Positions 50,101 through 58,360 of a DNA stretch of 64,000 nt are shown here, piece after piece (within the stretch, counting starts at the first letter, position 1; every line of letters begins with the position of its first letter). The notes under the pieces were generated by a model. That model was not told the origin of the DNA. It ran no database searches and worked only from the letters and a program-made list of their open reading frames with translations. Position numbers and translations under genes: made by a program. The DNA is taken from the NCBI GenBank assembly GCA_948470475.1, contig OX419337.1:36159036-36223035 (forward strand), given 5' to 3'. This DNA comes from Galaxea fascicularis. Lineage: Eukaryota; Cnidaria; Anthozoa; Scleractinia; Euphylliidae.

Positions 50101-50683
50101 CTGAGAGATATAATAATGGTCATTACCACCGCTTCAGAATATTATAATATATCAAACAAGCAAACATTACGTCTGGCGTCTGGCCCCAAATGAAACCCCT
50201 GAATGATATACTTTAAGTTACCTCCAATATGATGTATGAATCCCCCTTGTAAAACTTCCCATATCGTTTTGGGTCCACTTTCACAGGCTTGAAAAACTGT
50301 AATTCAAAGAATGTTTTTTCAGTTTCTTCTGAAGATGCAGTGCAGTCAAGAATCCAGTTATTATGGCATGGTCAAACAAATGCTGTTTTCCCTGTTGTCA
50401 ATTTAACAAATAGGTCAGATTCAATATGGTAGTGGGTGTGTACTCTGATTATGCATGCATTTTACATCAAAACCTGGTGACGTATATTTGTAAGTACTCT
50501 GTGTATCAGTACTATACAGAGTGCACTGACAAATGGGATCTATACTTTAACTGTAAACTCCTCTAGACCAATAAAAAACATTGCTGAGTTTTGTATAATA
50601 AATACCTCTATTCTCCAGATCTCCAACCCTGGTTTCAGTCCGGCACCAGGGAATGATTTTGGTGTAGAATCTGCCACTGGCAT
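22696..50683 (-). CDS. VIL1: Villin: six gelsolin repeats plus headpiece
   Basis: Twenty-one exons join in frame with GT/AG borders to 818 residues, close to vertebrate villin (about 827). Exons (minus, 5' to 3'): 50683-50606, 50296-50222, 48607-48548, 37683-37606, 37502-37453, 36821-36719, 36377-36267, 36009-35943, 35735-35612, 34785-34704, 34525-34430, 34108-33946, 33629-33391, 31964-31878, 30271-30200, 28273-28169, 27941-27702, 27103-26894, 25421-25221, 24001-23900, 22809-22696. Gelsolin repeats are marked by [52 protein letters not shown] and [15 protein letters not shown]. The last two exons encode the actin-binding headpiece ([10 protein letters not shown]...[14 protein letters not shown]...LF). 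Villin caps, severs and bundles actin in microvilli with calcium control. Villin and advillin cannot be separated by eye. A 5' noncoding exon is likely, because an acceptor (CAACAG) lies about 40 bp before the ATG. Intron 3 (10.9 kb) carries the nested transposons. Confidence 0.92.
22835..23100. repeat. GC-rich dispersed repeat in the last villin intron
   Basis: A GC-rich island in AT-rich DNA, with TAGCCTACTACGGGAAAATG, CACCTTTGGCAGGTGTCAGC and GAGCCTTGGCCGGCAGTCC. A 73-codon minus frame crosses it but has no motif. The compositional contrast suggests an inserted repeat; it was not identified. Confidence 0.35.
23174..23575. repeat. 106-bp tandem repeat, about 3.7 copies
   Basis: The phrase GCAGTACTTTCCTGTGG starts at 23203, 23309 and 23415, and a decayed version starts at 23521, giving a period of exactly 106 bp. 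Units carry GATGAAATCCTAAA and CATTCAAATGAAAG. Located in the last villin intron. The first and last units are the most diverged. Confidence 0.75.
24115..24362. repeat. Palindromic MITE (GGGCCCAGTTGTTCGAA)
   Basis: The left end GGGCCCAGTTGTTCGAAC + ACCGGTTAG is mirrored at the right by GCTTCGAACAACCCGGCCC. AACCCGGGGTTAAA is answered by ACCCTGGGTTATCTTAACCC. It sits in a villin intron. The GTTCGAA terminal block links it to the families at 12745, 24936 and 61214. Confidence 0.65.
24508..24785 (-). repeat. tRNA-derived SINE
   Basis: On the minus strand the head reads GGCAGGATGGCCGAGTGG (A box TGGCCGAGTGG), then GCGCTGGATTTCAATGCGG, then a B box GGGTTCAAATCCCGC, like a Ser/Leu-type tRNA. The body follows and ends in (TTTA)n, seen on the plus strand as (AAAT)n at 24510-24538. 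It lies in a villin intron in the same orientation as the gene. Confidence 0.75.
24936..25110. repeat. MITE remnant related to 12745-12955
   Basis: Carries CTAATCTAAAATTTGGAG, a CAGGATTGAATTCG block and TTAATCGGCTTTCGAACAAT + CGGGCCCTGG at the right end, matching the copy inside the retrotransposon. The short hairpin CACCGCCTTTTGGCGGTG at the left (24952-24969) is perfect. Located in the villin intron upstream of the exon at 24001. Confidence 0.5.
26018..26668. repeat. Non-autonomous hAT-like element remnant
   Basis: Inverted ends: the left reads CAGGGTTCGATATCTGG...CCGGGCTAG and the right, on minus, reads CAGGGTTCGACATCTCCGC + TGGCCCGGTAGCC. ACTAGCCCG/CGGGCTAG motifs recur near both ends. 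Ends beginning CAGGGTTCGA are typical of hAT elements. A short minus-strand frame ending [14 protein letters not shown] near 26262-26320 may be decayed coding DNA. No 8-bp target duplication was found. Confidence 0.5.
28560..30070. repeat. Cluster of nested palindromic MITEs
   Basis: Three hairpin elements are visible. In 28600-28780, ATAGCATGACCTGTAG...CAATAATACC is mirrored by GGTATTATTGCAAAAT...CAGGTCATGCTAT. In 29229-29357, GGTAATTGAAC is mirrored by GTTCAATTACC around GATTTTAGACC/GGTCTGAAATC arms. In 29396-29543, GTTATTCACCGGCCGGGAGG is mirrored by GGTCGGTGAATAAC with GGGAAAAACTGTG and CACAGTTTTTCCC arms. ACACCCATTTTGAAA at 29351 and TTTCAAAATGGGTGT at 30034 suggest a larger host element containing the third. 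All lie in the villin introns between the exons at 28273 and 30271 or next to them. Confidence 0.6.
30547..30933. repeat. Third copy of the GGGAGTTT MITE family
   Basis: Left end GGGAATTTAAGAAACAAGGA + CGGCGACGG; right end GCCGTCGCCGTCCTCGTTTC + TTAACTCCC. Internal CACGTGCGTTTTGCATTTTGG, TTTCTTTACCGTCC and GAACGTGAGCGTATGACGGC blocks match the pair at 21509-22236. About 385 bp, in a villin intron. Confidence 0.7.
31337..31790 (+). pseudogene. Non-LTR retrotransposon C-terminal remnant
   Basis: An open frame at 31337-31687 contains [20 protein letters not shown] + [20 protein letters not shown], the usual C-terminal tail of a family of non-LTR RT proteins (R..F..P.C.T.RF.NSFI). A TATCTATCTCTCTATCTC simple repeat at 31768-31788 marks the 3' end. 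The catalytic RT part is absent. It lies in a villin intron in antisense orientation. Confidence 0.6.
32018..32385. repeat. MITE with GCGCTTTCC ends
   Basis: The left end GGGCGCTTTCCATTTGTATG + GAAAAACCGG is mirrored at the right by CCGGTTTTTCCATGCAAAAG + GAAAGCGCTCG. A second internal copy of the left end (TCGCTTTCCACTTGAATGGA) follows at about 32085. Located in a villin intron. Confidence 0.5.
32405..32665. repeat. Imperfect inverted repeat rich in GAATCG
   Basis: The left part carries ATCGTAGAAAGGCAG and GGGGCATCGGAAGAATCGGA + GAATCGTAG. The right part carries GATTCCCCGATTTCTCCGAT + TCTACGATTTC. The two could pair over about 35 bp. No coding potential; probably a decayed MITE. Confidence 0.4.
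33160..33335. repeat. MITE of the CAGGGTTTT / CCGGACGT family
   Basis: CAGGGTTTTCGCTAACATTT + TAAACTACCGGATTCATATG at the left and GTTACGTCCGGCGTCCGGCC + TCAAACGAAAC at the right. A second copy with the same order of blocks is at 49790-50205, where another element has inserted in it. Located in a villin intron. Confidence 0.55.
33770..34335. repeat. Two copies of a dispersed repeat in villin introns
   Basis: Copy 1 (about 33735-33895) and copy 2 (about 34200-34330) share CAAATTTCTCCTTGT, GAATTAAGGAC, GGATCACA, TTTGCTTGATATTT and CTACAAC/TAACAAC-TCTCC blocks. A third copy is in the alpha-catulin intron (60840-60985). A fourth is split by the large transposon (38330-38459 and 48376-48470). No coding content. 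Copies 1 and 2 flank the villin exon at 34108-33946. Confidence 0.65.
36096..36127. repeat. T-run directly followed by G-run
   Basis: About 17 T then about 15 G in a row, in a villin intron 3' of the exon at 36377-36267. It could be a real homopolymer junction or a sequencing/assembly artefact. Confidence 0.7.
38452..38459 (+). repeat. Left 8-bp target duplication of the outer transposon
   Basis: CTTGATAT here is repeated at 48376-48383. It directly precedes the left terminus (38460) of the 9.9-kb block, as expected for an 8-bp target-site duplication of the hAT or P type. Confidence 0.7.
38811..39628. repeat. 50-bp satellite, left block
   Basis: Units of about 50 bp read CGTTCTATAAGCGTGAGG, then TCACAAACACGCTACGCACA, then ATGTATATTCCT. 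Each unit has GCGTG and CACGC about 10 bases apart, a short potential hairpin. A higher-order period of about 311 bp is visible: a variant with AATGTATATAAAAATATGCA occurs at 38950 and 39261 with the following units in the same order. The block stops about 20 bp before the nested transposon. Confidence 0.85.
39650..39754 (+). repeat. Left 105-bp terminal inverted repeat with promoter motifs
   Basis: Matches the complement of 45426-45530 at 104 of 105 positions. Contains two CACGTG E-boxes (39675-39680 and 39687-39692, the second in the perfect palindrome GTCACGTGAC) and TTATGATGTAA. The transposase start codon is only 16 bp beyond its inner edge, so promoter and 5' leader must lie in the repeat. 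Confidence 0.9.
39771..41817 (+). CDS. THAP-domain DDE transposase
   Basis: Five exons: 39771-40052, 40122-40457, 40565-40643, 40780-40901, 41005-41817. They join in frame to 543 residues. Residues 7-71 form a THAP zinc finger (C7, C12, C68, H71, with W49 and HF after the last ligand) that would bind the transposon ends. A charged linker with a basic stretch (about 95-120) follows. A helix-turn-helix-like region (about 280-330, [20 protein letters not shown]) precedes a DDE_Tnp_4-type catalytic core with IIDCTE (D363), MADKGF (D438) and [10 protein letters not shown] (E484). It is predicted to cut and paste the element in the nucleus. All catalytic residues are present. AATAAA at 41858-41863 is the likely poly(A) signal. 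The DDE_4 fold also occurs in PIF/Harbinger transposases; the THAP finger and the YqaJ neighbour argue for ISL2EU/IS4EU. Confidence 0.92.
41845..45350 (-). CDS. SAP-SWIM-YqaJ nuclease-Ulp1/C48 protease fusion
   Basis: Nine exons: 45350-43532, 43413-43080, 42945-42856, 42746-42663, 42573-42541, 42460-42389, 42316-42244, 42151-42080, 41976-41845. They join in frame to 902 residues. Domains: SAP (about 16-50, [16 protein letters not shown]); SWIM zinc finger (C188, C190, C198, H200); YqaJ-type nuclease with E445, D484 (ASVDNI), E501 and K503 (VEYKSP) and Q542-Q546 ([10 protein letters not shown]); an acidic Ser/Thr-rich linker with EVIDLTS (668-672), a SUMO-interaction-like motif; then a Ulp1/SENP C48 protease with VFIPIN, H778 (LHWLL), D793 (MDSL), Q838/Q839 and C846 (NNCGF). 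Spacing of H, D, Q and C matches Ulp1 well. Role in transposition is inferred: end processing or replication-linked resection, plus removal of SUMO or a like modifier. The stop codon overlaps AATAAA on this strand. Confidence 0.9.
45426..45530 (-). repeat. Right 105-bp terminal inverted repeat with promoter motifs
   Basis: Inverted copy of 39650-39754 with one mismatch. CACGTG boxes at 45488-45493 and 45500-45505. The start codon of the nuclease-protease gene (45350) lies 75 bp inside it, so both element genes would be driven from near-identical repeats. Confidence 0.9.
45531..45835. other. Unique spacer between nested transposon and satellite
   Basis: About 300 bp of non-repetitive DNA belonging to the outer transposon. 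One frame is open for about 57 codons (around 45555-45725, [24 protein letters not shown]), with no motif I recognise. It could be decayed coding DNA of the outer element's autonomous relative. Confidence 0.4.
45836..46690. repeat. 50-bp satellite, right block
   Basis: The same unit type as 38811-39628 and in the same orientation (CGTTCTATAAGCGTGAGG then CACAAACACGC). Units toward the right end (46360-46690) are more diverged, with variants such as AAGTGGAGGCAACAAACACG. This fits older edge units and a more homogeneous interior. Confidence 0.85.
46691..48230. repeat. 144-bp satellite derived from the outer element's end
   Basis: About ten units of 144 bp; the first (46691-46850) is strongly diverged. 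Each unit carries CACCACCTGACATTTCTAAA, GACGGGTCGAC, CAAATGACGGCTCGTCAC, a 21-bp palindrome (arms GACGGGTCGT and ACGACCCGTC around one base), and TCTCGCGCCCAACGGTGTGC. Half a unit in the opposite orientation sits in the left subterminal region (38615-38685, GTCATTTGAAAAGTCGACCC, GTCAGGTGGTGAGAGAC). The satellite therefore grew from the inverted subterminal DNA. A 352-codon open frame (47259-48317) runs through seven units only because 144 is divisible by three. Confidence 0.85.
48376..48383 (+). repeat. Right 8-bp target duplication of the outer transposon
   Basis: CTTGATAT, identical to 38452-38459. Following bases continue the dispersed repeat interrupted at 38459. Confidence 0.7.
49375..49625. 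repeat. Inverted-repeat element, GTCTGTGACA type
   Basis: GTCTGTGACATCATGGTC at the left is mirrored by GACCATGTCACAGAC near the right end (49598-49612). CTGCGGCAGTCTGCGGCAC and GACTGCCACAGAC elements lie between. It falls in villin intron 2. No coding content. Confidence 0.5.
49790..50205. repeat. MITE copy with a second MITE inserted in it
   Basis: The outer pieces, CAGGGTTTTTTCAGTAACAT...AACAAGCAGATGTCAGAC and ACGTCTGGCGTCTGGCCCCA + AATGAAACCC, match the copy at 33160-33335. The middle (about 49868-50140) is a separate palindromic element with TTACTAACTGAG and CGAGGTTAGTAAG arms and TAAGTTACAGACCGAG / GATCTGTAACTTAC arms. Lies in villin intron 2. Confidence 0.5.
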
Positions 50684-53679
50684 ATTGTAGATGTTTTATA
50701 TGGGAATTCTGTTGATAAGAATGTTGATAACCTAATATCATTTCAAGGCCACTTTCTATAAATACCCGGTAATAATTTATAATAATAATAATTATTATTA
50801 TTATTATTATGACATCAGCAGAATTTATGCCACGTGTCTATGGACTCGCACTTGATATAAAAAGTAGCCAGAACCAGACTTATTTCTGAATAGGGTCATT
50901 TTGACTTCCAACTGAGTAACACCTTTAAATTATTAGTTTGGAGCAAATGTAACATTTCTTGCAATTTCCCAGATATATGAAATTAATGTTGCATAGTATA
51001 ATTCTAAAATGTAAAGTCAGTTTCACGTTCAAACACTGAGTTGTTTCTTTTATTTTCATTACAGGAGAGAATTGGAATAAAAATAATCATAACAAAATAT
51101 GATTCTCATTATGCACAATTGCGCAAGTGTAAACGAAAGTATAGTATACGTATCAGTACTGCGTGTAGTGTAAATGTTGCATCCTGTAATTAAAATTGCA
51201 TTAAAAAAATGTACAAAGTGCACAATAAATAAATAAACTTTAATTAACAAATACATAAATTAATGATTAAAAAACTGAGAATTTCAAATATGAAGAATCC
51301 TCCATTCTCTCACTAATAAGAATTAAATATCCAGTAAAAAAATAGTTTAAAATTCTTGATTAGGTCTATTAAACAAACTGATCAATAAATTTATCAGTGT
51401 AGCTCCTGATTAAACCGTTACAACTCTTGTGCAAAGGTCACAGGTTTCCAGAATCGCCCTTAAAAAAATACTAGAAATGCAGATAATAATTTGTTTAAAC
51501 TCAGTGTTTTACAAGTCACAAAAACATGCCTTTCATTATTTTACTTAAGAAGGAAAGCAGAATCAGGTTTACATCCAATCAATATACCCAGACCCCGGCC
51601 TGTATCATTGACATTCACCCTTACACTCTCAGGTACTGAAATCTTCCGTGCATAAGACTGTGCACGGTTTTATATCATTGTGATTGTGTGACAGTTGTAA
51701 GTGCCAATAATTGGAATAATCTAGTATGCTGGAGATTTGTGGTTTAAAAAACCTGGTATAAAAACACAAAGAAACCACAAAATGACCAAAACATGATACG
51801 ATGGACCTGTTGATCAAGGTACTGGATAATTTCCACAATAATCTCTATGTACACTAGTACAGCAAGCACCATAGACACAATTTCTGCCATTGCGTTTGTC
51901 TTATCTATTTCAACAATAAAAAGAGGTGGTTTGTAGGATGAAAATTGAGCCAATCTATATTCAGCTGTGACTAACTAAAATAATTTATCCCGGAGAATGT
52001 CAAAATTCATTAGCATTACCGGCGTTAAAAGTAGTAACTACAGTAAAACCAAATATTAAAACGCTGTCTTTAAATATTCCCAAGTGTATTAAAACTATTT
52101 TATCCTGATTGTTCTGAAATTTAATTAGTACGTACTCAGGACATTTTAGCATATTTTATTGGCAACAAATCTTTGGCTGCGAGGGGCACGAATTGGTTTT
52201 CGAAAACAGGGAAATCGCTGCCTAAATTATTGATTGAGTATCGAAATATTTTTAATATTTTGCATACAAACTATCAAACTTACATGTAGTTATGAAAAAA
52301 TATTTTATGCGGGAGAAAAAATTGTGGATCGCTCAACTGAATCAATTTCTAGCTTGATCGAAGTATGACGCCCGCTAATTTCTAGAAATTGGAAGCAAAC
52401 TCGCCGCGGGCAACGTACTGAAAACTGCAGCTCACTATAGCAACGAATAAGGCATCGGTTCTGCTAGTTTAGACGCCATGTTAACACCGTCAGAAATGTA
52501 TTATTATATGCATTCACCTAAATTGTGGACTGACAACATCACAATTTTACATGGATCGCTATGATCTTCTATAAAACGTAATAAACGTCTATTCACAGAG
52601 CAATTCAGGAAAATATAAGCTTAGATCAGGGTTTAATTTTCTTGCAGATCTGTTCGCGCGCTCGTCGAGGAGCAGAAATTAAAATTCGTGTTTGTGTCGT
52701 TCGATCATTTGAACAATATTAAGGAAGATAAACACGACAATTCTACGAAAATGACTTACTAAAAAAGGGAAATCTTTGCAAAACAAATACGCTGAAAAGT
52801 ACAGCAAACAGTATGTGAGTATAGTTCAAAGCGAGAAGGGTGTTGACTGTCAACAGTGTGCCCAAAAGTTCGCTATAAAAGAACAATTAAGTGGTTCGAA
52901 AAGCGAGAATTTCAAGAAACGACGCGATGTCATCCGATGTAAACTATCTGCCGTAGGACTAAAACATGTTAAGTTACCTCGCAAAGATAAGCTTTCCACA
53001 GATGTAAACAGGCCACTACCTCCGCCAACCTACCTAAGTCCTCTAAATTAGCCTCCACAAGCTAAAATTAAGTAGGGTTGAATCCGGGACATTGGCCTTG
53101 AGTGGGCGTGAGAAATCTACACATCTGCGAATAAATTAATACGACGTTACCTCCACGTACTTCGCCTCTCAAAAAAAATATCCTCAACCGAACTATGGAG
53201 GGTCAAAACAAAAGAAAAATTTATCCGACAAATAAATTGAAAATGTCTCAATACAATATAGTACAGTCTGTGATCGAAACACTTAATGTTGATATATTTG
53301 TCAAGTGCTTGTTCCATATTTGGTTTTTTCAAGCCCTAGCTGGGCACAAAACACTCAGTTTAGTTTAAATATCAAAAGGAAAAGTTAATCAGCCGTGAAG
53401 CGAGGAGCTGGCTGTGACAAGACCTTTTCAAAAGTCATTATTTGTATTGTGAGGCAGTTGCCTCAGATGACGTAAGTGGAACTATCAACAGGAGAAAAGT
53501 AAAATTACAGAGCCCTTGAAACGTTTCGCGTGGCTAGCGCTAAACATTAAATGCAATCATTTTAAATGGTATTAACTTGTCAAAAAGAAAGAAAACACTA
53601 TTAGTTGTTCAAAAATTGAACTCTCGCCAGTTTTGTCTGTTCTGCTCCTGATTCAGAACACGAAGTTATTTTCAAATAT

Positions 53680-53916
53680 TTAACTCGCTTTCAACTGAGG
53701 AACCGGTTGACAAGGACCCTTGATCCTTATACTGAGCTGATAAAAAGAATTCAGAGCTCTGAGCGATTCCTTGAACTCTGAATACGTTTGCGTTTTAAAA
53801 TGTGGAGCCAACTGTCTACTTCTTAATTTAATATTCAGTCCCAAAACTCGGGTGAAGAAATCAGGGAAATCAAGACTTTCCCTCAAATTAAGTCTTCGCG
53901 TCTCTTTTTCCGCCAT
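53680..53916 (-). CDS. Small hypothetical ORF or first exon
   Basis: A 78-codon frame begins MAEKETRRLN in a strong start context (AACATGGCGG, with A at -3 and G at +4) that also resembles the YY1-type ATGGCGG start motif of NUP160. The protein is basic and has no signal peptide, membrane segment or recognised domain (LDFPDFFTRVLGLN, FKESLRALNSFYQL). It could be a small real gene, a first exon upstream of villin, or part of a dispersed repeat. I see no consensus donor before its stop. Confidence 0.25.
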   Translation of the reverse strand: MAEKETRRLNLRESLDFPDFFTRVLGLNIKLRSRQLAPHFKTQTYSEFKESLRALNSFYQLSIRIKGPCQPVPQLKAS

Positions 53917-56654
53917 GTTCTAGCTGAGGCTTCGCTCCCTACGAAAGCGGAAATCCCGATCCCGCCTTGTTAACTACGATTACTGGTTTAATCGAAAACC
54001 AAACAACATGACAGCAATGTGGCTCAATGAAATGAGTGAATTAAACTTTACTGAGCCGAAACACAGTGAGGTCTTTATTCGCCAGGACTTTCAAAATGTT
54101 CCGACTTCTTGTCTGATTGACAGGGTAGATCCAGTTTAGGCTGACAATGACACTGAACAAAGAAAAGCTCAAACATTTGTACAGTCGTTGAGTCCGAATC
54201 AGGAATCGATGAAAAGGCATCCCAGTTTCTCACTAGCTATAGATTGCCTTATGTTGCCTGAATGATATTCCTTTAAAAGTTTTTTTCTTTTTCAAGAACC
54301 TAAAATGCTTAATTAAATCACAATATAAAATAATGCTTTATACAGTAAACAAATTACAAATAGATGGATTTACGGGCAGCGAAATTTTGATTCCTTTCTG
54401 TTGGTTTCTGTCTCTAACAAACAATGTACTTCAACAGGATCACCAAACCTCACACTGAAACAAAAGTTTTAATGGAATGTTGGAAGTGACGAGACTTGAC
54501 TGAAAAATGAATATTCGCCAGATAATTAAATTGATAATCATATATATGACTTCATTGTCCATTTCATGTTAAAAAAATCAAAGGTCATCAGTATGATAAC
54601 ATAACTTCCTAAAATAGATGAAATACTTAGGGACCAACTTAGTTAAGTGATATTGCGTTAAAGTTCTTAAAAGTTCTTTAAAGTTCTTATGACAGTCTCA
54701 CGGACTATCTTAGTGATGACTCATAGAACAATAAATAGAAGGATTCTCGATTTATCGATTTAGGAGGTGCGTCTCACGCGATATGGCAGTTGGCTCAAAA
54801 CTGCTAAGGTCACCTCTATTTACACGCTTTCATAAAAAAAATGCATTGCGGTCATAAGTTCAAACAGTCCGATTGTGTTCTTTTAATTATGGTTATCGTT
54901 GCATATCTACCCAAAAGCACAGTAAGCGGGGAGCCAGTAAGCTGTATTATTCGATGGAATATACGAGAAAGCAACCTGTTGATTGGCAACGTGATGTTCG
55001 CTGTTTGAATGACTACGAAAGCAGACACAGACATAAGAATAGGAAAACGTATATTTACTAGCTCTCGAATATAACTGAAGACAAAAAAAAGTCCTGATGG
55101 TACTCTTTAGTTGCAGTGAAGGCTGTTTAATTTTAGTACGGAAGCGGGTGAATTAATTTAAACTGGGAAAAAAAAGAATTAATAGTCCAGTTTTAATGTG
55201 AAGCATACTAGGGGCGGGGTAATTACGATCATTTCACTTTAAAAAACTATCTGTTTTGTGTCTCCATTTCTTTCATGTTCTGTATGATTGCCTATTCTTT
55301 TAATTAGCTGTGGCAATATGAGTTTTTCATCAGTATATTCAACAGTTGTAAATAATTCGTCAATAACATGTAACTTAAACGGCTGCTGTTGTCCAAAATC
55401 CATTTTGAATTAATTAAAAGTTAAAGTTTGAGAGATATGTTCAAGTTTCACGATTTCGTATCAGACTACCCTCAAAACGCACGAAACATATTCTTGGACA
55501 ACCTAAATTTTATTTTTAAAATTTCAAGGGAGGAGGGGGGGGGGGGAAGGCCCCAGAAGCTTCTAGTACCGAGCGGTCCGCCGATGCGCGATGGCAGTCC
55601 AACGCGGCCCCCCATTTAAAAATCTCGGGGTTAATCGTCAGGGTACAGCGCTCCAAACACGGTGTTACTATTACCGGCTGAGTTTTTTTTTTTTTTTTTT
55701 TTTTTTTAAAGCTTGTTTTTGTTTACTTATATATAGAATCTGCGCGAGGCCATCGCAACTGAAATTCACCAAGAGAGTCTTCTCTTCATCGATAAACGCA
55801 GGGGACTGACAGGTAACGTATTCGTTTTCATACCTTTAACCCCCAAAAGCCTGGAGTGATCCGCATCGAATTTTATGACGAGAATTAACAGATGACAGAT
55901 TCGTTCTATAGCAATTATGTAGGGGACTACAAATAACAATTTACATTTTGATGTAGCGATTTAAGAGAGTTAATACACTACACTGATACATCAGCAGTTT
56001 ATTTGAACCCTTGCCTAAATGAGACTCCACTGCAATTCAATGGCTGCCCGGTCGCCAGGGACCCATATACTGTAATGATGCGGCAGCGTTACCACTTGAA
56101 GAATTTCAGTGAAAGTTGAAATGAACTGCGCTGTTACTGTCAAATTGCAAATGCAAATGCAGTCCCACTTTGCTGATATCGATGACATCCCAAATCGATG
56201 TCCATGCATATGTGTAGGCTGAGGACACCAAGCGTAAAGGTCTGCTAAAAATTTAAAAAACTCAAGTCATGCCCAGCAACCCGCAAGAACCACTGTTAAC
56301 CAAAAACCCCGCGTAACCACCAAGTCATTCAGAATTGGTTGAAGTGCGATTCTTCTAAAAATAAGAGAGAAACTGCCTCAGTGAAGTTTAGTCTGGTTTG
56401 ATCGTAACTTTGGGTGAACAACATGTTGGTATACTTTGCATTGTGATGAAAAGTCTGTCAAAGAACAGGTTCAGCCAAAACGATCAGCGATGCTAGAAAC
56501 CACACGGCTTGCATGCAATCAGGAAAGGTTTCCTACCCGACGCTTCGTGGCACAAGGGCCAGACATGAAGATGATGATGATCGTGATCATGATACGGACA
56601 ATCACTTTATCAAAGTCTCAAATCTCTCTAGCCGAGCACAGATGCTCTATTAAT

Positions 56655-56800
56655 TGCAGAGACTAAATCAAATCAAATGTTGGATTCGATAAACAAACTT
56701 ATGACTTATGACGCCGACCGAGTCCGGGAATCGAACCCCGGACACATTGGTGAAAGGCGATCGAGCGCTATCATCACTGTGCCTTAATGACGATGATGAT
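56655..56800 (-). repeat. tRNA-derived SINE
   Basis: On the minus strand: GGCACAGTGATGATAGCGCT, then CGCCTTTCACCAATGTGTCC, then the B box GGGTTCGATTCCCGG, then CTCGGTCGGCGTCATAAG. The head resembles the fragment at 18650-18725. A and B boxes are present but the acceptor stem is not, so it is a SINE. Confidence 0.6.
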
Positions 56801-57752
56801 GATGACGACAAAAATAGCCATGGTGGAAAGCAGGATATTCTATATTTTTGTCTCTGGAATTTGGGAGTGTTTAAATTGATATTATGGGTTCTGTGGTTAT
56901 TTGTTGAAAAATCAGCGAATCACGCGATCGATGGATTAATGAGTGTAAACTCACAGAGGCAACTGACGCAGGTCAAAGAGCTACGGTCATGACTACCGTA
57001 GGATAGATGGACCGCAAAAATTGACGTAGAGGGTGTGCTTGGGAAGTTTCGATTGAAACCTTATGGCGGCAGTTTTCATAATAATTAAGGGTTAATCGTT
57101 TCGCGGCTGTCAAAAGTCGCGTGAATTCCGTTGCGACTTAGACATTTCTGCATGATCCTATTAGAACTTAATAGGATTGAAAATTGGAATGATTTTATAA
57201 CAAAACGGAGAGCTATTAACTATCACAAGAGCAAGTCTCTGCGTTAAGAGCAGGCATGATTGATTGTTTTTTCTCATGGGTGGTTTTAATGAGCGGTTTC
57301 GCTTTCCTTAACCGGTGGGAACGGCTAAGCTCGCTCATTATCTATTTACCATCCCTGGTCAGATGCGGAAGCGATCAAAAGCAAATCAGCCTACACACCA
57401 CTGTAGTAAGCCATCACGTATTAACGCGGTTGAAGAATTCCAATCATTCATGTTCGTAAGACTTTAATATTTCAAGCAGTCTTCCCGCAGCAAAGTTTGA
57501 AGATTGTAAAAGTGGATATCGTGACTTCCTAAAACACGACCAAATTAATTTGGCTGTGAAAAGCGATATGGACTTAAAAAATACATCAGGTAGATCACTT
57601 CCTTCAATCAGAAATCTATATGGCGGGTAATTCCGACCTTGGAAAGCGTTTAACTTTCAGCACTTAATCATGTATTAAGGCCGGGTAGAAATCAGGGTTC
57701 CCTTGACCCTTAAACGCCTAAATTACCCAAATTAGTGGCAGTGATTTGATTT

Positions 57753-58360
57753 CCCGGGGGATACTCCCCTATATGAGCTATATAGGTATGTGCCGCCCCA
57801 AAGGGTGTGGTCTGAAATCGGGTTTAGATTTTGACTATTTTGGTCTGAAATCGGGTATGGTTTTCAAGAGAACCGCGAGGGTGTACTTCAAATGAGAATA
57901 GAGCTCAATTTTACCAATTATTGACTTCGGCCCCGATGCCAAGCCTCAATTACGCTTACAATAAAGCCAGAGGAAAAATTGTGACAGGCCAGACCAGGTC
58001 TGAAAACGGATATGGATTTTAAAGGCCAGGAGCCCGTTTCTCGAACGTCCCGGTAACTTAACCGGGTCCACAAATCATATTTTGAACTTAAAATCTCAAT
58101 AAAAGTAGGGTGTGTTCTGACCTCTTATAAAGTCCAGTTTGTTTCTTTAGCTGATAACTTTACTACATAATTTTCAAAACTCTGGAATGGAGAACAAAAC
58201 TGCTTAACGGGCTCGATAATTGCCGGGAGCTTCGAGAAAACGGCCCCCAGGTCTGAAAACGGGTGTGAAAAATGGCATATTTTAGTCTGAAATAGGGTCA
58301 GGATTTGGAGAACCACGCGGCACACCCCTACCACGAAGTCCGGGGAGTAGTCCCCCCCCC
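57753..58360. repeat. MITE with GGGGGATACTCCCC end, hosting a second MITE
   Basis: The left end GGGGGATACTCCCCTATATG + AGCTATATAGGTATGTGCCG and the right end CACACCCCTACCACGAAGTC + CGGGGAGTAGTCCCCCC are an imperfect inverted pair. Repeated GGTCTGAAATCGGGT and GGTCTGAAAACGG phrases lie inside. A second element interrupts it at about 58031-58246. Confidence 0.6.
58031..58246. repeat. Nested palindromic MITE with CCAGG flanks
   Basis: The left end AGCCCGTTTCTCGAACG + TCCCGGTAACTTAACCGGG and the right end CCCGG...GCTTCGAGAAAACGGCCC (minus GGGCCGTTTTCTCGAAGC) are inverted. CCAGG occurs immediately outside both ends (58027-58031 and 58247-58251), a plausible 5-bp target duplication. It splits the GGTCTGAAAACGG-rich host element. 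Confidence 0.55.

Noticed and set aside
52776..53051. 91-codon frame as a zinc-finger transposase N-terminus
   Set aside because: No ATG, only one weak CxxC-like motif (CQQC), no following catalytic domain.
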